Below are positions 13,621 through 24,174 of a DNA stretch of 64,000 nucleotides, piece by piece. Positions within the stretch are counted from its first letter, which is position 1; every line of letters starts with the position of its first letter. The notes under the pieces are model-generated. The model was not told the origin of the DNA and made no database searches. It saw only the letters and a program-made list of their open reading frames with translations. The position numbers were made by a program, and so were the translations under genes. The DNA is from Terebella lapidaria (Eukaryota > Annelida > Polychaeta > Terebellida > Terebellidae): positions 14,442,664-14,506,663 of the forward strand of contig OX424556.1 in NCBI GenBank assembly GCA_949152475.1, given 5' to 3'.

Positions 13621-13849
13621 CTCGATAATATTTGGAAGTGTTGTTGGGAAGGGCTTTCACACGAAACCAATCGTTTTTTAGAATGATCATATAAATATTA
13701 ATATGTTAACAACCTAACTTATTACAGAATTTTGAAATATCCATTTTGACATGTACGATCATTCCAATAGCCTGTATAATGGAAGGTAATGACACTGGTT
13801 TCTTGTTCAGAATGGAGAACTGATGTTTTCAGTGAAAACAGGACAATAT

Positions 13850-14850
13850 TACTGAATAAGTTAACATTAGTTTTACTAGTTAAGTCTATTATTGTCCACA
13901 ATAAAAATAGTTAAGACGAGAAACGTTTATTATTAAGCTCAACAAGGTAAAGGTTTTGTCCAGTACAGATTTCATGGGTGTAACTGAATAAGTTAACATT
14001 ATTTTTAATAGTTAAGTCTATTATTGACCACAATAAAAATAGTTAAGACAAGAAATATTTATTATTAACCTCAACAAGATAAATGTTTTGTCCAGTACAA
14101 ATTTCATTGGTGTAACCGAATAAGTTAACATTATTTTCACTAGTTAAGTCTATTATTAGTTAAGTCTATTATTGAATAAAAATAGTTAAGATGAGGAATA
14201 TTTATTATTAAGCTCAACAAGGTGAAAGTATGTCCAGTACAGATTTCATGGGTGTACTGAATAAGTTAACATCATTTCTACTAGTTTAATCTGTTATTGA
14301 CCACAATAAAAAAAGTTAAGACAAGAAATGTTTATTATTGGGCTCAACAAGGTAAAGATTCTGTCCAGTAGACATTCTATGTCTGTAACCAAATAAGTTA
14401 ACTTTTTTTTTGCTAGTTAAGTCTATTATTGACCTCAATAAAATAGTTAAGATGAGAAACAATTATTATTGAGCTTAACAAGGTTAAGGTTTTGTCTGGT
14501 AGAAATTTCTGGGTGTAACCGAATAAGTTAACATTATTTTTACATGTTAAGTCTATTATTGACCACAATGAAAATAGTTAAGACAAGAAATATTTATTAT
14601 TGGGCTCAACAAGGTAAGCTGAACAAGGTTAAGGTTTTGTCCGGTAGAAATTTCTGGGTGTAACCAAATGAGTTAACATTATTTTGACATGTTAAGTCTA
14701 TTATTGACCATAATGAAAATAGTTAAGACAAGAAATATTTATTATTGGGCTCAACAAGGTGAAGGCTTTGTCCAGTAGAGATTTTATGGCTGTGACCAAA
14801 TAAGTTAACATTATTTCTTGCTAGTTAAGTCTATTATTGATCACAATAGC
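13850..14850. repeat. tandem array, about 132-bp unit, 7-8 copies
   Basis: Each unit carries GAATAAGTTAACATTATTTT, then TAGTTAAGTCTATTATTGACCAC and CTCAACAAGGTAAAGGTTTTGTCC. The first words recur near 13853, 13985, 14117 and 14258 and onward to about 14800. One unit has an internal duplication of GTTAAGTCTATTATT near 14145-14172. The array is very AT-rich and non-coding. Confidence 0.88.
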
Positions 14851-14859
14851 TTTTTATGA

Positions 14860-15800
14860 AAACATTGATCAACTTTTACTTTGAATTTCAACTTGAGACC
14901 ATGTTTGGCACAAATTATGAGTTAAAATATAACTTATGGTGAAAAATTCGATCTGGCTCCAATTTCGTCATCTTGAAATGCAGTTTTGGTCAACTTTTAC
15001 TTTGAATTTCAACTTGAAAGCATGTTTGGCACATATTATAAGTCGAAATATAACTTATGGTAAAAAGTTTGATCTGGCTCCATTTTCGTCATCTTGAAAT
15101 GCAGTTTTGATAAATTTTTAGTTTGAATTTCAACTTGAAACCAAGTTTGGCACATATTATGAGTTAAAATATAACTTATGTTGAAAAGTTCGATCTGGCT
15201 CCAATTTCTTCATCTTGAAATGCAGTTTCGGTAAACTTTTAGCTTGAATTTCAACTTGAAACCAAGTTTGGCACATATTATGAGTTAAAATATAACTTAT
15301 GACGAAAAGTTCTATCTGGCTCCAATTTCGTCATCTTGAAATGCAGTTTTGGTCAACTTTTACATTGAATTTCAACTTAATACCAAGTTTGGCACATATT
15401 ATGAGTTGAAATATAACTCATGGCGAAAAGTTTGATCTGGCTCCAATTTCGTCTTCTTGAAATGCAGTTTTGGTCAACTTTTAGTTTGAATTTCAACTTG
15501 AAACCGAGTTGGGCAGGTATTATGAGTTAAAATATAACTTATGACGAAAAGTTTGATCTGGCTCCTATTTTGTCATCTTGAAATGCAGTTTTAATTAACT
15601 TTTACTTTGAATTTCAACTTGAAACCATGTTTGGCACATACATGTATTATGAGTCGAAATATAACTTATGGTGAGAAGTTCGATCCGGCTCCAATTTCGT
15701 CATCTTGAAATGCATTTTAGGTCAAATTTTACTTTGAATTTCAACTTATAACCAAGTTTGTAAAATACTCTGAGTTGAAATATAAATAGGTGAAAAGATT
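14860..15800. repeat. tandem array, about 122-bp unit, about 8 copies
   Basis: The unit contains TTTGAATTTCAACTTGAAACC, TTTGGCACATATTATGAGTT, ATATAACTTATGG and GATCTGGCTCCAATTTCGTC. It recurs about every 120-125 bp from 14875 to 15790, and the last copy is the most diverged. It directly follows the 132-bp array without sharing its unit, so two distinct arrays lie side by side in one element. Confidence 0.88.
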
Positions 15801-16088
15801 GATCTATCTGTATTTTCGTTATTTCATCAAACATGTCGAAATGGAAATTCATATAAAGAGATTTCAGTGGTGATTTTGAATTCGACCTTCAATAACCTCG
15901 GAAAATCAGTGCAGCAATTTTGGTGGTGAAAAGAAAACAGTTGTGACTTGAGATTTAACATTTCTCTGGTAATCTTTTTTAGCCCTTGCTCTAGTTTTTC
16001 ACACTTGACAGTGATATATTTGGGGCAACAGAGATGATAGGGCTACGGGGGATACACCCAAGCGGTCGTAGGCGACCGGAAGCGTCTA

Positions 16089-16089
<1 letters not shown>

Positions 16090-16142
<53 letters not shown>
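16090..16142. repeat. (TTA)n microsatellite
   Basis: An uninterrupted run of TTA triplets starts right after the CTAG terminus of the Helitron-like element. Such elements often end in or insert next to simple repeats. Confidence 0.95.
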
Positions 16143-16145
<3 letters not shown>

Positions 16146-17856
16146 AGTAAACAAGCAAGAACAGATATGGGTTTCCCACATTAATTAGGCATTGGAAACG
16201 TGATCCCAGCGCCATCGACAGGCTGTGGTCTGCATTGATATTTTATCCCTGTATAAATGGGAAATTTTGAATACGCTGGCTTCCGAGGTCACGAGAGCGG
16301 TGTCCGGTTTATTCTCCTAATTGTCCGCAATAAATCATTCAAGATTAACGCGATGGTTATTTGTGCGAACAATGAGCTTGCCAGTATTTATGGATATTTT
16401 GACACCCGTGGATATCGATTTACAATAGCGGGACAATAGGACAAGGGAAACGTTTGGCATCCTGCAATAGCCTGGTACTTTAAAGTCAGATGCAAATGAG
16501 ACATCAATCAACAGCGTCTCTGTTACCGTTGGAAGCAGACGACTTCCGGGGCTGACTTCCGCATGCACTAGTGTTGTCTATCGTCGTGTTGTCAGAAATT
16601 CCAGGACAACATTCAACTCCTCGCATGTGCACTTTACACTGCCACACTAGAGCCATAACAACACACTCAACTCGAATGTTAGCATCTACAGAGTACGTAC
16701 ATGTAAGCTGTGGATAGACAGACTACACATAAAAACAATGTGTGAGCAACGTGTAACTCAAAATCCAACAAAGTGCAACTAAAACCAGTCATGATTTATG
16801 TAAATAGGCCTATCAATATAGGCCGATCAACGAAGTAATAACTAATAACTTACGCTCATGTGAAATATTACGTACACACGGTGCATTATACAGATATACT
16901 TTAATTGAATTCCATATATGGGTTAGACATGTAGCTGCCTGCCTAAGACATTGGAGAGTATTGTCTGTCCTTGCAACCTTTCGTTGGAGGCTAGCCATGG
17001 TATTGTTTACTCAGCCCGATAAGGCCACTTTTTATACTCGCCAAAAAATCGTGCATGGCAGGAAAATAAAACAATGTTTTGGTTTCAGTTGCCAACTGGC
17101 ATTCTTGTGTTTAAACAAGGCCATTGTGCAGTGTTTTATCTCGTGCGAATTAATGATTGGCACGCGGATTGATTGGCTGGCTGCCAGCGTGTCCGGACGG
17201 CGGCGACTCCTGGACCCCCGAGACCTTCAGCTCGAGTCAGTCCGTCAGACTGGGATGTCAGGACAATCACAGGGTCCCCACCACCTTCAACCTTGGCTCC
17301 GCTTGTGGGCAACGGCCATACTTTGATATTTGCTCAGGTACTCCATTCACATGCGAAGGAGAAAGAAATATTTATGTACTTGCACTTTGTCCAAGTCAAA
17401 GCGGCGAGTTGTAATATATTTTATCATCACGATCTGTCACTGACTTGGCCGAGGTAGATTTTCGGGAAAGAACTCTTAAGTACGCATGCACTGTTCGGTT
17501 TTGTCACAGGAATTACTATGCAGGCCCGATAGAGTAAGTATCATTGACCTGTAACAGATTATAGTGCATGATTTGTTGATTCCAGAAATACGAGAATACC
17601 CGAAGAGGTTCAATTGTACTCGATTTTATCTTTGAAAATATTCACCAATTCTATCAGAAATAAACTCTTGATATATATTTCTGACTGTAGCTATGAAAAA
17701 TTTCCACCAATTCAACCTTGACACCATTTCCATCTGATGGCCATTTACTGTAGTCCGTTCGTACATGTACATGTATAGAGGACTACCCAGTACCCACATC
17801 CACTGGTACAAATGTACATGTATGTGGCCACAGAAAGGACACATACGTGTACCAGC

Positions 17857-17889
<33 letters not shown>

Positions 17890-18960
17890 TCCGACAGATA
17901 ACATCCCAGTCTCAATCAGTCTCCAGACTAATTATTCCAGAGAACAGCAATAAAACCGAGGAGCTGGCGCTGGATTCTGTGATGATTCAACGAGATTTAC
18001 AACATGTCCATGGCCCACACGTCTAGTTTATGGCATGTCGGAGCCATTGTTCAATGGGCCGATATGACCTGGGACGACACGCAACGACATGGCCACTCTG
18101 CTGACTGGTGACAGCAAGAGGTCAACGGGTACATATTGGAGATGACTGTTTTATTGGAGTGGCCCATAACAAAACATCAGCTGATATTCGAAAGATATAA
18201 CGACAAGGCAGATGGAGTTCATGATATTTAGAGCTATATTTATTTCAATTCGATGTGTCTTTATGGGGAACATGTATGGTTGCGATAGCATTAATGTGTA
18301 AGTGCAGGTTAAGTATAAGTATATGGACTCTTTTTGTCTGTGTGTAAGTTTTATCGAAGGTATGGATGTAAGGATATGTACATTGTGTCGCAGATCTATA
18401 TATGTAGGCTACGTAGTGTATGATCAACATTCAGAAGATGACCTGTGTCTACTACATGTATGGGGAGATATTTTTCCTCTGATGTGTATAGTGTAGCTCA
18501 TATTGCCCCAAATATATATGACTTGTAATGCATTTTATCAATTGCAGAGGACCAGAGGTCATCTTTCGTACGTTATACTTTTGAATAATGTGGCACTATA
18601 AAACACATCACCTTGTGCAATGATGAGTCCGTCTTGATTGAGCAAGTAGCCTAATTACCCTTTCATATTCAAGTATTCAGCCTAATTACCCTTTCATATT
18701 CAAGTCTTACAAAATCGAAGTACTAGATGATGATTTTCAAAGAAAAATACGAGGACATTTACGGCCCAAGTTGGGTCCTTACTCGTCCACTAAATGGATA
18801 TCATCTAATCCGCCTGTCACGTAATTGAAAATTGAAGAAAGCGCACAATACATGTAGGCCTACTCTAATTGGATCATATTTACTTCAGGTGCATTTACTT
18901 GCATACAACGGTCAAAACTTGGATTGAATTTACATTTGGGCACCTTGGTAAGTATTGGAG
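16143..18960. other. intergenic DNA, no supported gene
   Basis: No family-level match was found. A GC-rich stretch at 17155-17335 is open in several frames and ends in CAG followed by GTACTC, a possible but unsupported exon. A (CAGA)n run lies at 17856-17889. A 27-bp segment AGCCTAATTACCC...TTCAAGT is duplicated at about 18648-18705. Frames here are short and overlap on both strands. Confidence 0.4.
17856..17889. repeat. (CAGA)n microsatellite
   Basis: About eight uninterrupted copies of the tetranucleotide, read as (TCTG)n on the minus strand. Confidence 0.95.
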
Positions 18961-18968
18961 TCCTATTG

Positions 18969-19016
18969 TCCTGATCATAGACCTGAAGGAGATCTCCTTC
19001 AGGTCTATGTCCTGAT
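18969..19016. mobile_element. 34-bp perfect palindrome with 7-bp direct repeats
   Basis: Positions 18976-19009 form a perfect 34-bp palindrome with no spacer; each 17-bp arm begins CATAGACCTGA. It is flanked by TCCTGAT at 18969-18975 and 19010-19016. If the terminal G is counted with the flank, the repeat is GTCCTGAT (8 bp) around a 33-bp insert. The sequence differs from the 27-bp hairpins, but the format is the same: CA...TG ends, near-complete palindrome and a 7-bp duplication. Confidence 0.7.
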
Positions 19017-20860
19017 GAGGTTTCATTGGATGGCATTGCACGGAGAAAACCTAGTGCAAATCAACGAGTTAATATTGATAAATTACTGCCGATAGATACA
19101 TGTAAAAATGTCGGCCTAAAGATCGTATGTATAGAAGGAACCAAGCAGAAGGGAGGAATGCCAGCACAACTCAGAACATTAGTTTGGAAACTAAAGTGCC
19201 TGGCAGTGCAATGTATGGCACTACATTTTGGAGTAGGCCTATTTCATTATACCAGTATATCTCCATATATTCCCATAATACGATTTTTAAAAAAGAATAA
19301 TGCGTTGCAATTTATAATGTTGCACTTATACAATTTACACTTCCCATTTCAATATACAGAATCAATATGTACTTCGAACGAACTCCAGTGCCGTGTATCA
19401 TGTACAACTGGGGAGATTTCTCCAGTTGTAATCATTTGAAGCAAATAGGTTCATTTTCTGTTTGATTTTGGAACCAAACACTATGCTTTTATTTGTATCA
19501 TGTTTATCATGATGACCACCTTCTGTAGACATCCGTTCGAGAACTAGCAGGCAGGGCTACATGTATATGCAACATGTGATGCATCAGTTTCTATGTCACC
19601 GGGCCTCTGGTATCCAGAATGACAATTACATGTACATTGCTTTATTTGGTTGTGTATAACGAATGAGACTCAATCTTTCCCTCTGGGACTTTGACGCATC
19701 CTATGGAAAATGTAGGCTGGATATGAGTGGGTCGAGACAATATAATGTAGCCTGGAGACATTGAAACGTTTTCAAACAGGCTGGGACACACGCTGTCAAT
19801 TCACGACAATCTATGGATGATCACTGACCCACCACAAACAATAAACTACAATCCAGTTGTGCGTTCGATTTGCAGCAAATGGATTGGACCCTACATTCAG
19901 CAATTATATTTGACAACAGTATATGTCAATATAGGACAATGTCACTTCTGGTGCAACAAAGTGATATTACACACCGCCAAATGCTTAGTATTCGACACCA
20001 TGGCAATGACCGTGGGCTCCGTTCACTTTGTAATTTCAGGGGCTAAATGTTGAAAGTGCGCGTGGTTTGCATTTTTACATTGTATATTATTGTCCTTTTA
20101 TTTTGTTTCAATCTGTTGGGTGGTGAGTGGGTGGTAGCCATCGATCAGAACTTTCTGACCTCACTGAAACATCCGACATTTACTATAGTTCCCTGCCACA
20201 CAACTCGATACCAAAGCCTGGAGCTCAGTTGTCACTGTATTTGCGAAATGCATCGTATTATCTTACAATACTTTGGAATAGTTTTTAGGCCTCAGGTTTA
20301 TTAGACAAATTGTTCATTTGAGGGAATACTTCAATTTCAAATGTATCGTGACATAAGTACATTCTGGTACGGGAAGCTAGCGCAAAAAATTCCGTAAATA
20401 CAAATATAATATTATATTGACATAATATATTTAAAGTACAATGTATATATAATAATGTCACAAAAAATATAAGACCCCACTCTAATTCTATGATAACACC
20501 AAATAGAGTGACGGTCTTTAACACAATATGCATAGTGCAGGTCGTGATGTATTAATGATAGAGCTTTAGAGGGAATATGTGTAGCGGGAAGGCGACCAGA
20601 CGTAACTTCCCCAAGCGTGGCAATAGAATAGCTCCACTCTACCAGTGTAAATAGGCTCTAAAAGAACACACATGCCTCCCACAGAGCGAGACGAGTACCG
20701 TGGCACATGTCCAGCCAGTAAACTGGCCGGGAGTAGCCCTTGGAATGCTTGCTCTTGAGGGTATTTGTTACATTTGTTTGGATAAGGCCGCCCGTAGATC
20801 AGGCAAACAGGGAGCTGAGCACGTATCTAAACATCCGACACATAACCAAGTCTATGGAAT
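19017..20860. other. intergenic DNA, no supported gene
   Basis: The longest frame is 19026-19439 on the plus strand (137 codons). It has no recognisable domain, and its codon use looks like surrounding non-coding DNA. Nothing else in the interval is supported. Confidence 0.4.
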
Positions 20861-22495
20861 GCCGGTATCTCGGCACAGACCCGAGCCTGCAGCATGCCGG
20901 TATCTCAGCACAGACCCGAGCCTGCAGCATGTCGGTATCTTAGCACAGACCAGGACATGCAGCATGTCGGTGTTTTAGCACAGACCCGAACCTGCAGCAT
21001 GTCGGTATCTCAGCACAGACCCGAGCCTGCAGCATGTCGGTATCTCGACACAGACCCGAACCTGCAGCATGTCGGTATCTTAGCACAGACCCGAGCATGC
21101 AGCATGTCGATATTTTAGCACAGACCCGAACCTGCAGCATGTCGGTATCTCAGCACAGACCCGAGCCTACAGCATGTCGGTATCTTAGCACAGACCCGAG
21201 CCTACAGCATGTCGGTATCTCAGCACAGACCCGAGCCTGCAGCATGTAGGTATCTCGGCACAGGCCCGAGCCTGCAGCATGTCGGTATCTCAGCACAGAC
21301 CCGAGCCTGCAGCATGTCGGTATCTCGACACAGTCCCGAGCCTGCAGCATGTCGGTATCTCGGCACAGACCCGAGCCTGCAGCATGTCAATATCTCGGCA
21401 CAGACCCGAGCCTGCAGCATGTCGGTATCTCAGCACAGACCCGAGCCTGCAGCATGTCGGTATCTCGGCACAGACCCGAGCCTGCAGCCTGTCGGTATCT
21501 CAGCACAGACCCTCAGCACAGACCCGAGCCTGCAGCATGTCAGTATCTAGGCACAGACCCGAGCCGGCAGCATGTCAATATCTTGGCACAGACCCTAGCC
21601 TGCAGCATGTCGGTATCTCAGCACAGACCCGAGCCTGCAGCCTGTCGGTATCTCAGCACAGATCTGAGCCTGCAGCCTGTCGGTATCTCAGCACAGACCC
21701 GAGCCTGCAGCATGTCGGTATCTCGGCACAGACCCGAGCCTGCAGCATGTCAATATCTTGGCACAGACCCGAGCCTGCAGCATGTCAATATATTGGCACA
21801 GACCCTAGCCTGCAGCATGTCGGTATCTCAGCACAGACCCGAGCCTGCAGCCTGTCGGTATCTCAGCACAGATCAGAGCCTGCAACCTGTCAGTATCTCA
21901 GCACAGACCCAACCTGCAGCATGTCGGTATCTCACCACAGACCCGAGCCTGCAGCATGTCAATATCTCGGCACAGACCCGAGCCTGCAGCATGTCGGTAT
22001 CTCAGCACAGACCCGAGCCTGCAGCCTGTCGGTATCTCAGCACAGACCCGAGCCTGCAGCATGTCGGTATCTCGGCACAGACTCAAGGTTGCAGCATGTC
22101 GGTATCTTGGCACAGACCCGTGCCTGCAGCATGTCAGTATTTTGGCACAGACCCATGCCTGCAGCATGTCGTTATCTTGGGACAGACCAGAGCCTGCAGC
22201 ATGTCGGTTTCTTGGCACAGATTCTTGCCTGCGGCATGTCGGTATCTCGGCACAGACTCAAGGCTGCAGCATGTCGGTATCTTGGCACAGACCCGAGTCT
22301 GCAGCATGTTGGTATCTCGAGAAAGACTAGCCTGCAGCATGTCGGTGTTTCGACGGTTTATGCCTGCAGCATGTCAGTATTGTCTGCAGCTTTGTATCTT
22401 GACGCCTACAGCATGTCGGCATCTAATGCCTACAGCATGTCGGTATCTCAGGGTCTGATGCCTGTCGGTATCTTGGCGGCTTATACCTGCTGCTA
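20861..22495. repeat. satellite array, 35-bp unit, about 46 copies
   Basis: The unit reads CAGACCCGAGCCTGCAG followed by CATGTCGGTATCTCAGCA and repeats every 35 bp with high fidelity. Variants swap CTCAGCA/CTCGGCA/CTTAGCA or CATGTCGG/CATGTCAA. The right-hand 200 bp are more diverged. There are long open frames on both strands (up to 405 codons). Because 35 leaves remainder 2 on division by 3, each frame steps through all three phases, so the three plus frames encode the same cyclic 35-residue peptide. I read this as a satellite rather than a gene. Confidence 0.92.
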
Positions 22496-22535
22496 GGGAC
22501 ATTGCTCCTGGTGTTCAGAGTCCGCTGATAATTAT

Positions 22536-22576
22536 GTACAACCAGAAACCCATAAGAGATGGGTTTCTGGTACAAC
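22536..22576. mobile_element. 27-bp hairpin insertion with 7-bp direct repeats, copy 2
   Basis: Positions 22543-22569 are identical to the 27-mer at 7957-7983 (arms CAGAAACCCAT, centre AAGAG). The flanks are GTACAAC at 22536-22542 and 22570-22576. Because the flank differs from that of copy 1, the 27 bp alone is the unit that was inserted. It sits about 50 bp beyond the end of the 35-bp satellite. Confidence 0.75.
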
Positions 22577-22579
22577 TCA

Positions 22580-23235
22580 ACATCCTAACACAGAGTTTAT
22601 GGAATAGGATATACGTACCATGGTACCTGTATGGATAGACTATATATACATTTTGTGACTTATTTCTCAAAAGATAAGGTACACTCGAAACATGCATGTC
22701 CAGAGGCAGGATTAGTTTGTACTGCGCACAACTATTAATGCTAGCTTGGTAAAGCTCACTGGTGATCGAGATGCGCTCGTGTGCACCAAGGTGTTTGAGC
22801 AAATAAGTACATTAGATTCCTCTCGCAGAAAGTCCAGTCGTATATGCATCTATTATTATTTACACAACAACTCGGACATAACAGCTTGTTCGTCATGTTG
22901 AAGTTACGAAGCTCTGTGTTGCTGACGCATAATGTTAATATTATCATCATTTTGTGCAATTTATGTGATACTATTTATAGAACCATGTCTCGGTTCATCA
23001 TCCAAGGGTACACATTTCTCTGTTAAGGGAGTTTCGAGAAGAAGAGTTGCTTAGTCTTGCTGATTTTATTACCTAAAGTATATGTTTACGCTATTTACAT
23101 TTATAAATGAATGGGAGAGCGGCTCACTACAGTGTTTGGTTTGTTACCTGAAGTAAATTCTTAAATACCAATGAATAACTGACAAACGAATATTAGAGAG
23201 TTTAATGTGTAAAAATATTGATTGCTCGTGTGCTT
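22580..23235. other. intergenic DNA, nothing recognised
   Basis: AT-rich sequence with only short overlapping frames on both strands. No exon, repeat or RNA could be identified. Confidence 0.4.
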
Positions 23236-23239
23236 CCAG

Positions 23240-24172
23240 ATTCAGAATGCGTTCAAAACATTATGAACGTGTTCGTAATAACATTTTGAACGCGTTCAGA
23301 ACATTACGAACGTTTTTGAAACGAAAGTAGACTACGTATACGACGGTTCATATCTGCCATCTTAAAGAAAGTCAACGAATAATTACGAACACTTACTGAC
23401 TAACGTTGCGAAATACGTTCAGAACTTTACATGTACGAACGCGTCCATAACATTACGCATTTGTTCAGAACACTACGAACGCGTTCGAAATATTATGAAA
23501 GCGTTTAAAACGTTACCGATTCAATCAGAACATTACAAACGCGTTCAAAACATTATGAACGCGTTCAGAACATTATGAGTGCGTTCAGAACATTAGGAAC
23601 ATGTTCGTAAAATTATGAACGCGTTCAAAACATTACGAACGTGTTCGTAAATTTATGAACGTGTTCAGAAATTTACGCACGTATTTGAAACGAAATTAGA
23701 TCAAATATTTTGAATAAGAGATAGTGTAGGAGTACATCAATTGAAGAAGACTATAGGCTACGAGACTCCTGCACGTGCTTTAGGCTACTTGTATAACATT
23801 CGTTTTGAATGTGTTCGTAATGTTATGAATGCGTTCGTAATATGATGAACCCGTTCATAATGTTTTAAATGCGTTGTCAATGTTTTGAACACGTTCGGAA
23901 GGTTATGAACTAGCTCGTTCGTAATGTTATGAACGTATTCGTAATATTCTGATTGCGTTCATAATGTTCCGAATGCGTTCGGAATGTTTTGAACGCGTTC
24001 ATAAAGTTTCCAATGCGTTCGTAATGTTTTGAACGCGTTCGTAATGTTCTGACTGCGTTCGTAATGTTTCGAACGCATTCGTAATGTTCAGAACCTATTC
24101 CGCAAAATTCATTTTGTAAGTGTTCATAATTATTCGTTGACTTTTTTCAGATGGCACATATGAGCCACCGTA
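23240..24172. mobile_element. foldback element with GAACGCGTTC arrays
   Basis: Left arm: about 23332-23396 contains CATATCTGCCATCTTAAAG and GTCAACGAATAATTACGAAC. The complement of 24117-24172 reads CATATGTGCCATCTGAAAA and GTCAACGAATAATTATGAAC, so the outer arms are inverted repeats. Inside, 23405-23690 repeats GTTCAGAACATTACGAAC-type units and 23800-24110 repeats the complementary GTTCGTAATGTTCTGAAC-type units, meeting at a loop of about 100 bp. Each unit contains the palindrome GAACGCGTTC. One stray block of the same units lies outside the left arm (23240-23330). No coding sequence is present. Confidence 0.7.
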
Positions 24173-24174
24173 GA

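Larger units (their letters stand above)
13140..16089 (+). mobile_element. Helitron/Helentron-like non-autonomous element with tandem-repeat core
   Basis: Near the left end TGTATCCCCCG (about 13149) is the inverse of CGGGGGATACA near the right end (16046-16056), giving subterminal inverted repeats. The left end also folds as a hairpin TATCCCCCGAAC/GTTCGGCGGATA, followed by a (GTCCGC)n run at 13195-13240. The core is three tandem arrays (168, about 132 and about 122 bp). At the right end a perfect hairpin, CGGTCG-TAGG-CGACCG (16063-16078), is followed after seven bases by CTAG (16086-16089) and then T, the classic Helitron 3' terminus. No Rep/helicase coding is present. The design matches HINE or bivalve 'pearl' elements. 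The 5' boundary is approximate. Confidence 0.65.

Noticed and set aside
13178..13690. 170-codon minus-strand open frame
   Set aside because: It is a translation of the 168-bp tandem duplication plus the (GTCCGC)n run inside a Helitron-like element.
19026..19439. 137-codon plus-strand open frame next to the 34-bp palindrome
   Set aside because: No family resemblance and no exon structure; composition like flanking DNA.
21279..22496. 405-codon plus-strand open frame and similar frames on both strands
   Set aside because: They are produced by the 35-bp satellite, which happens to lack stops; no domain, start context or non-repetitive part.
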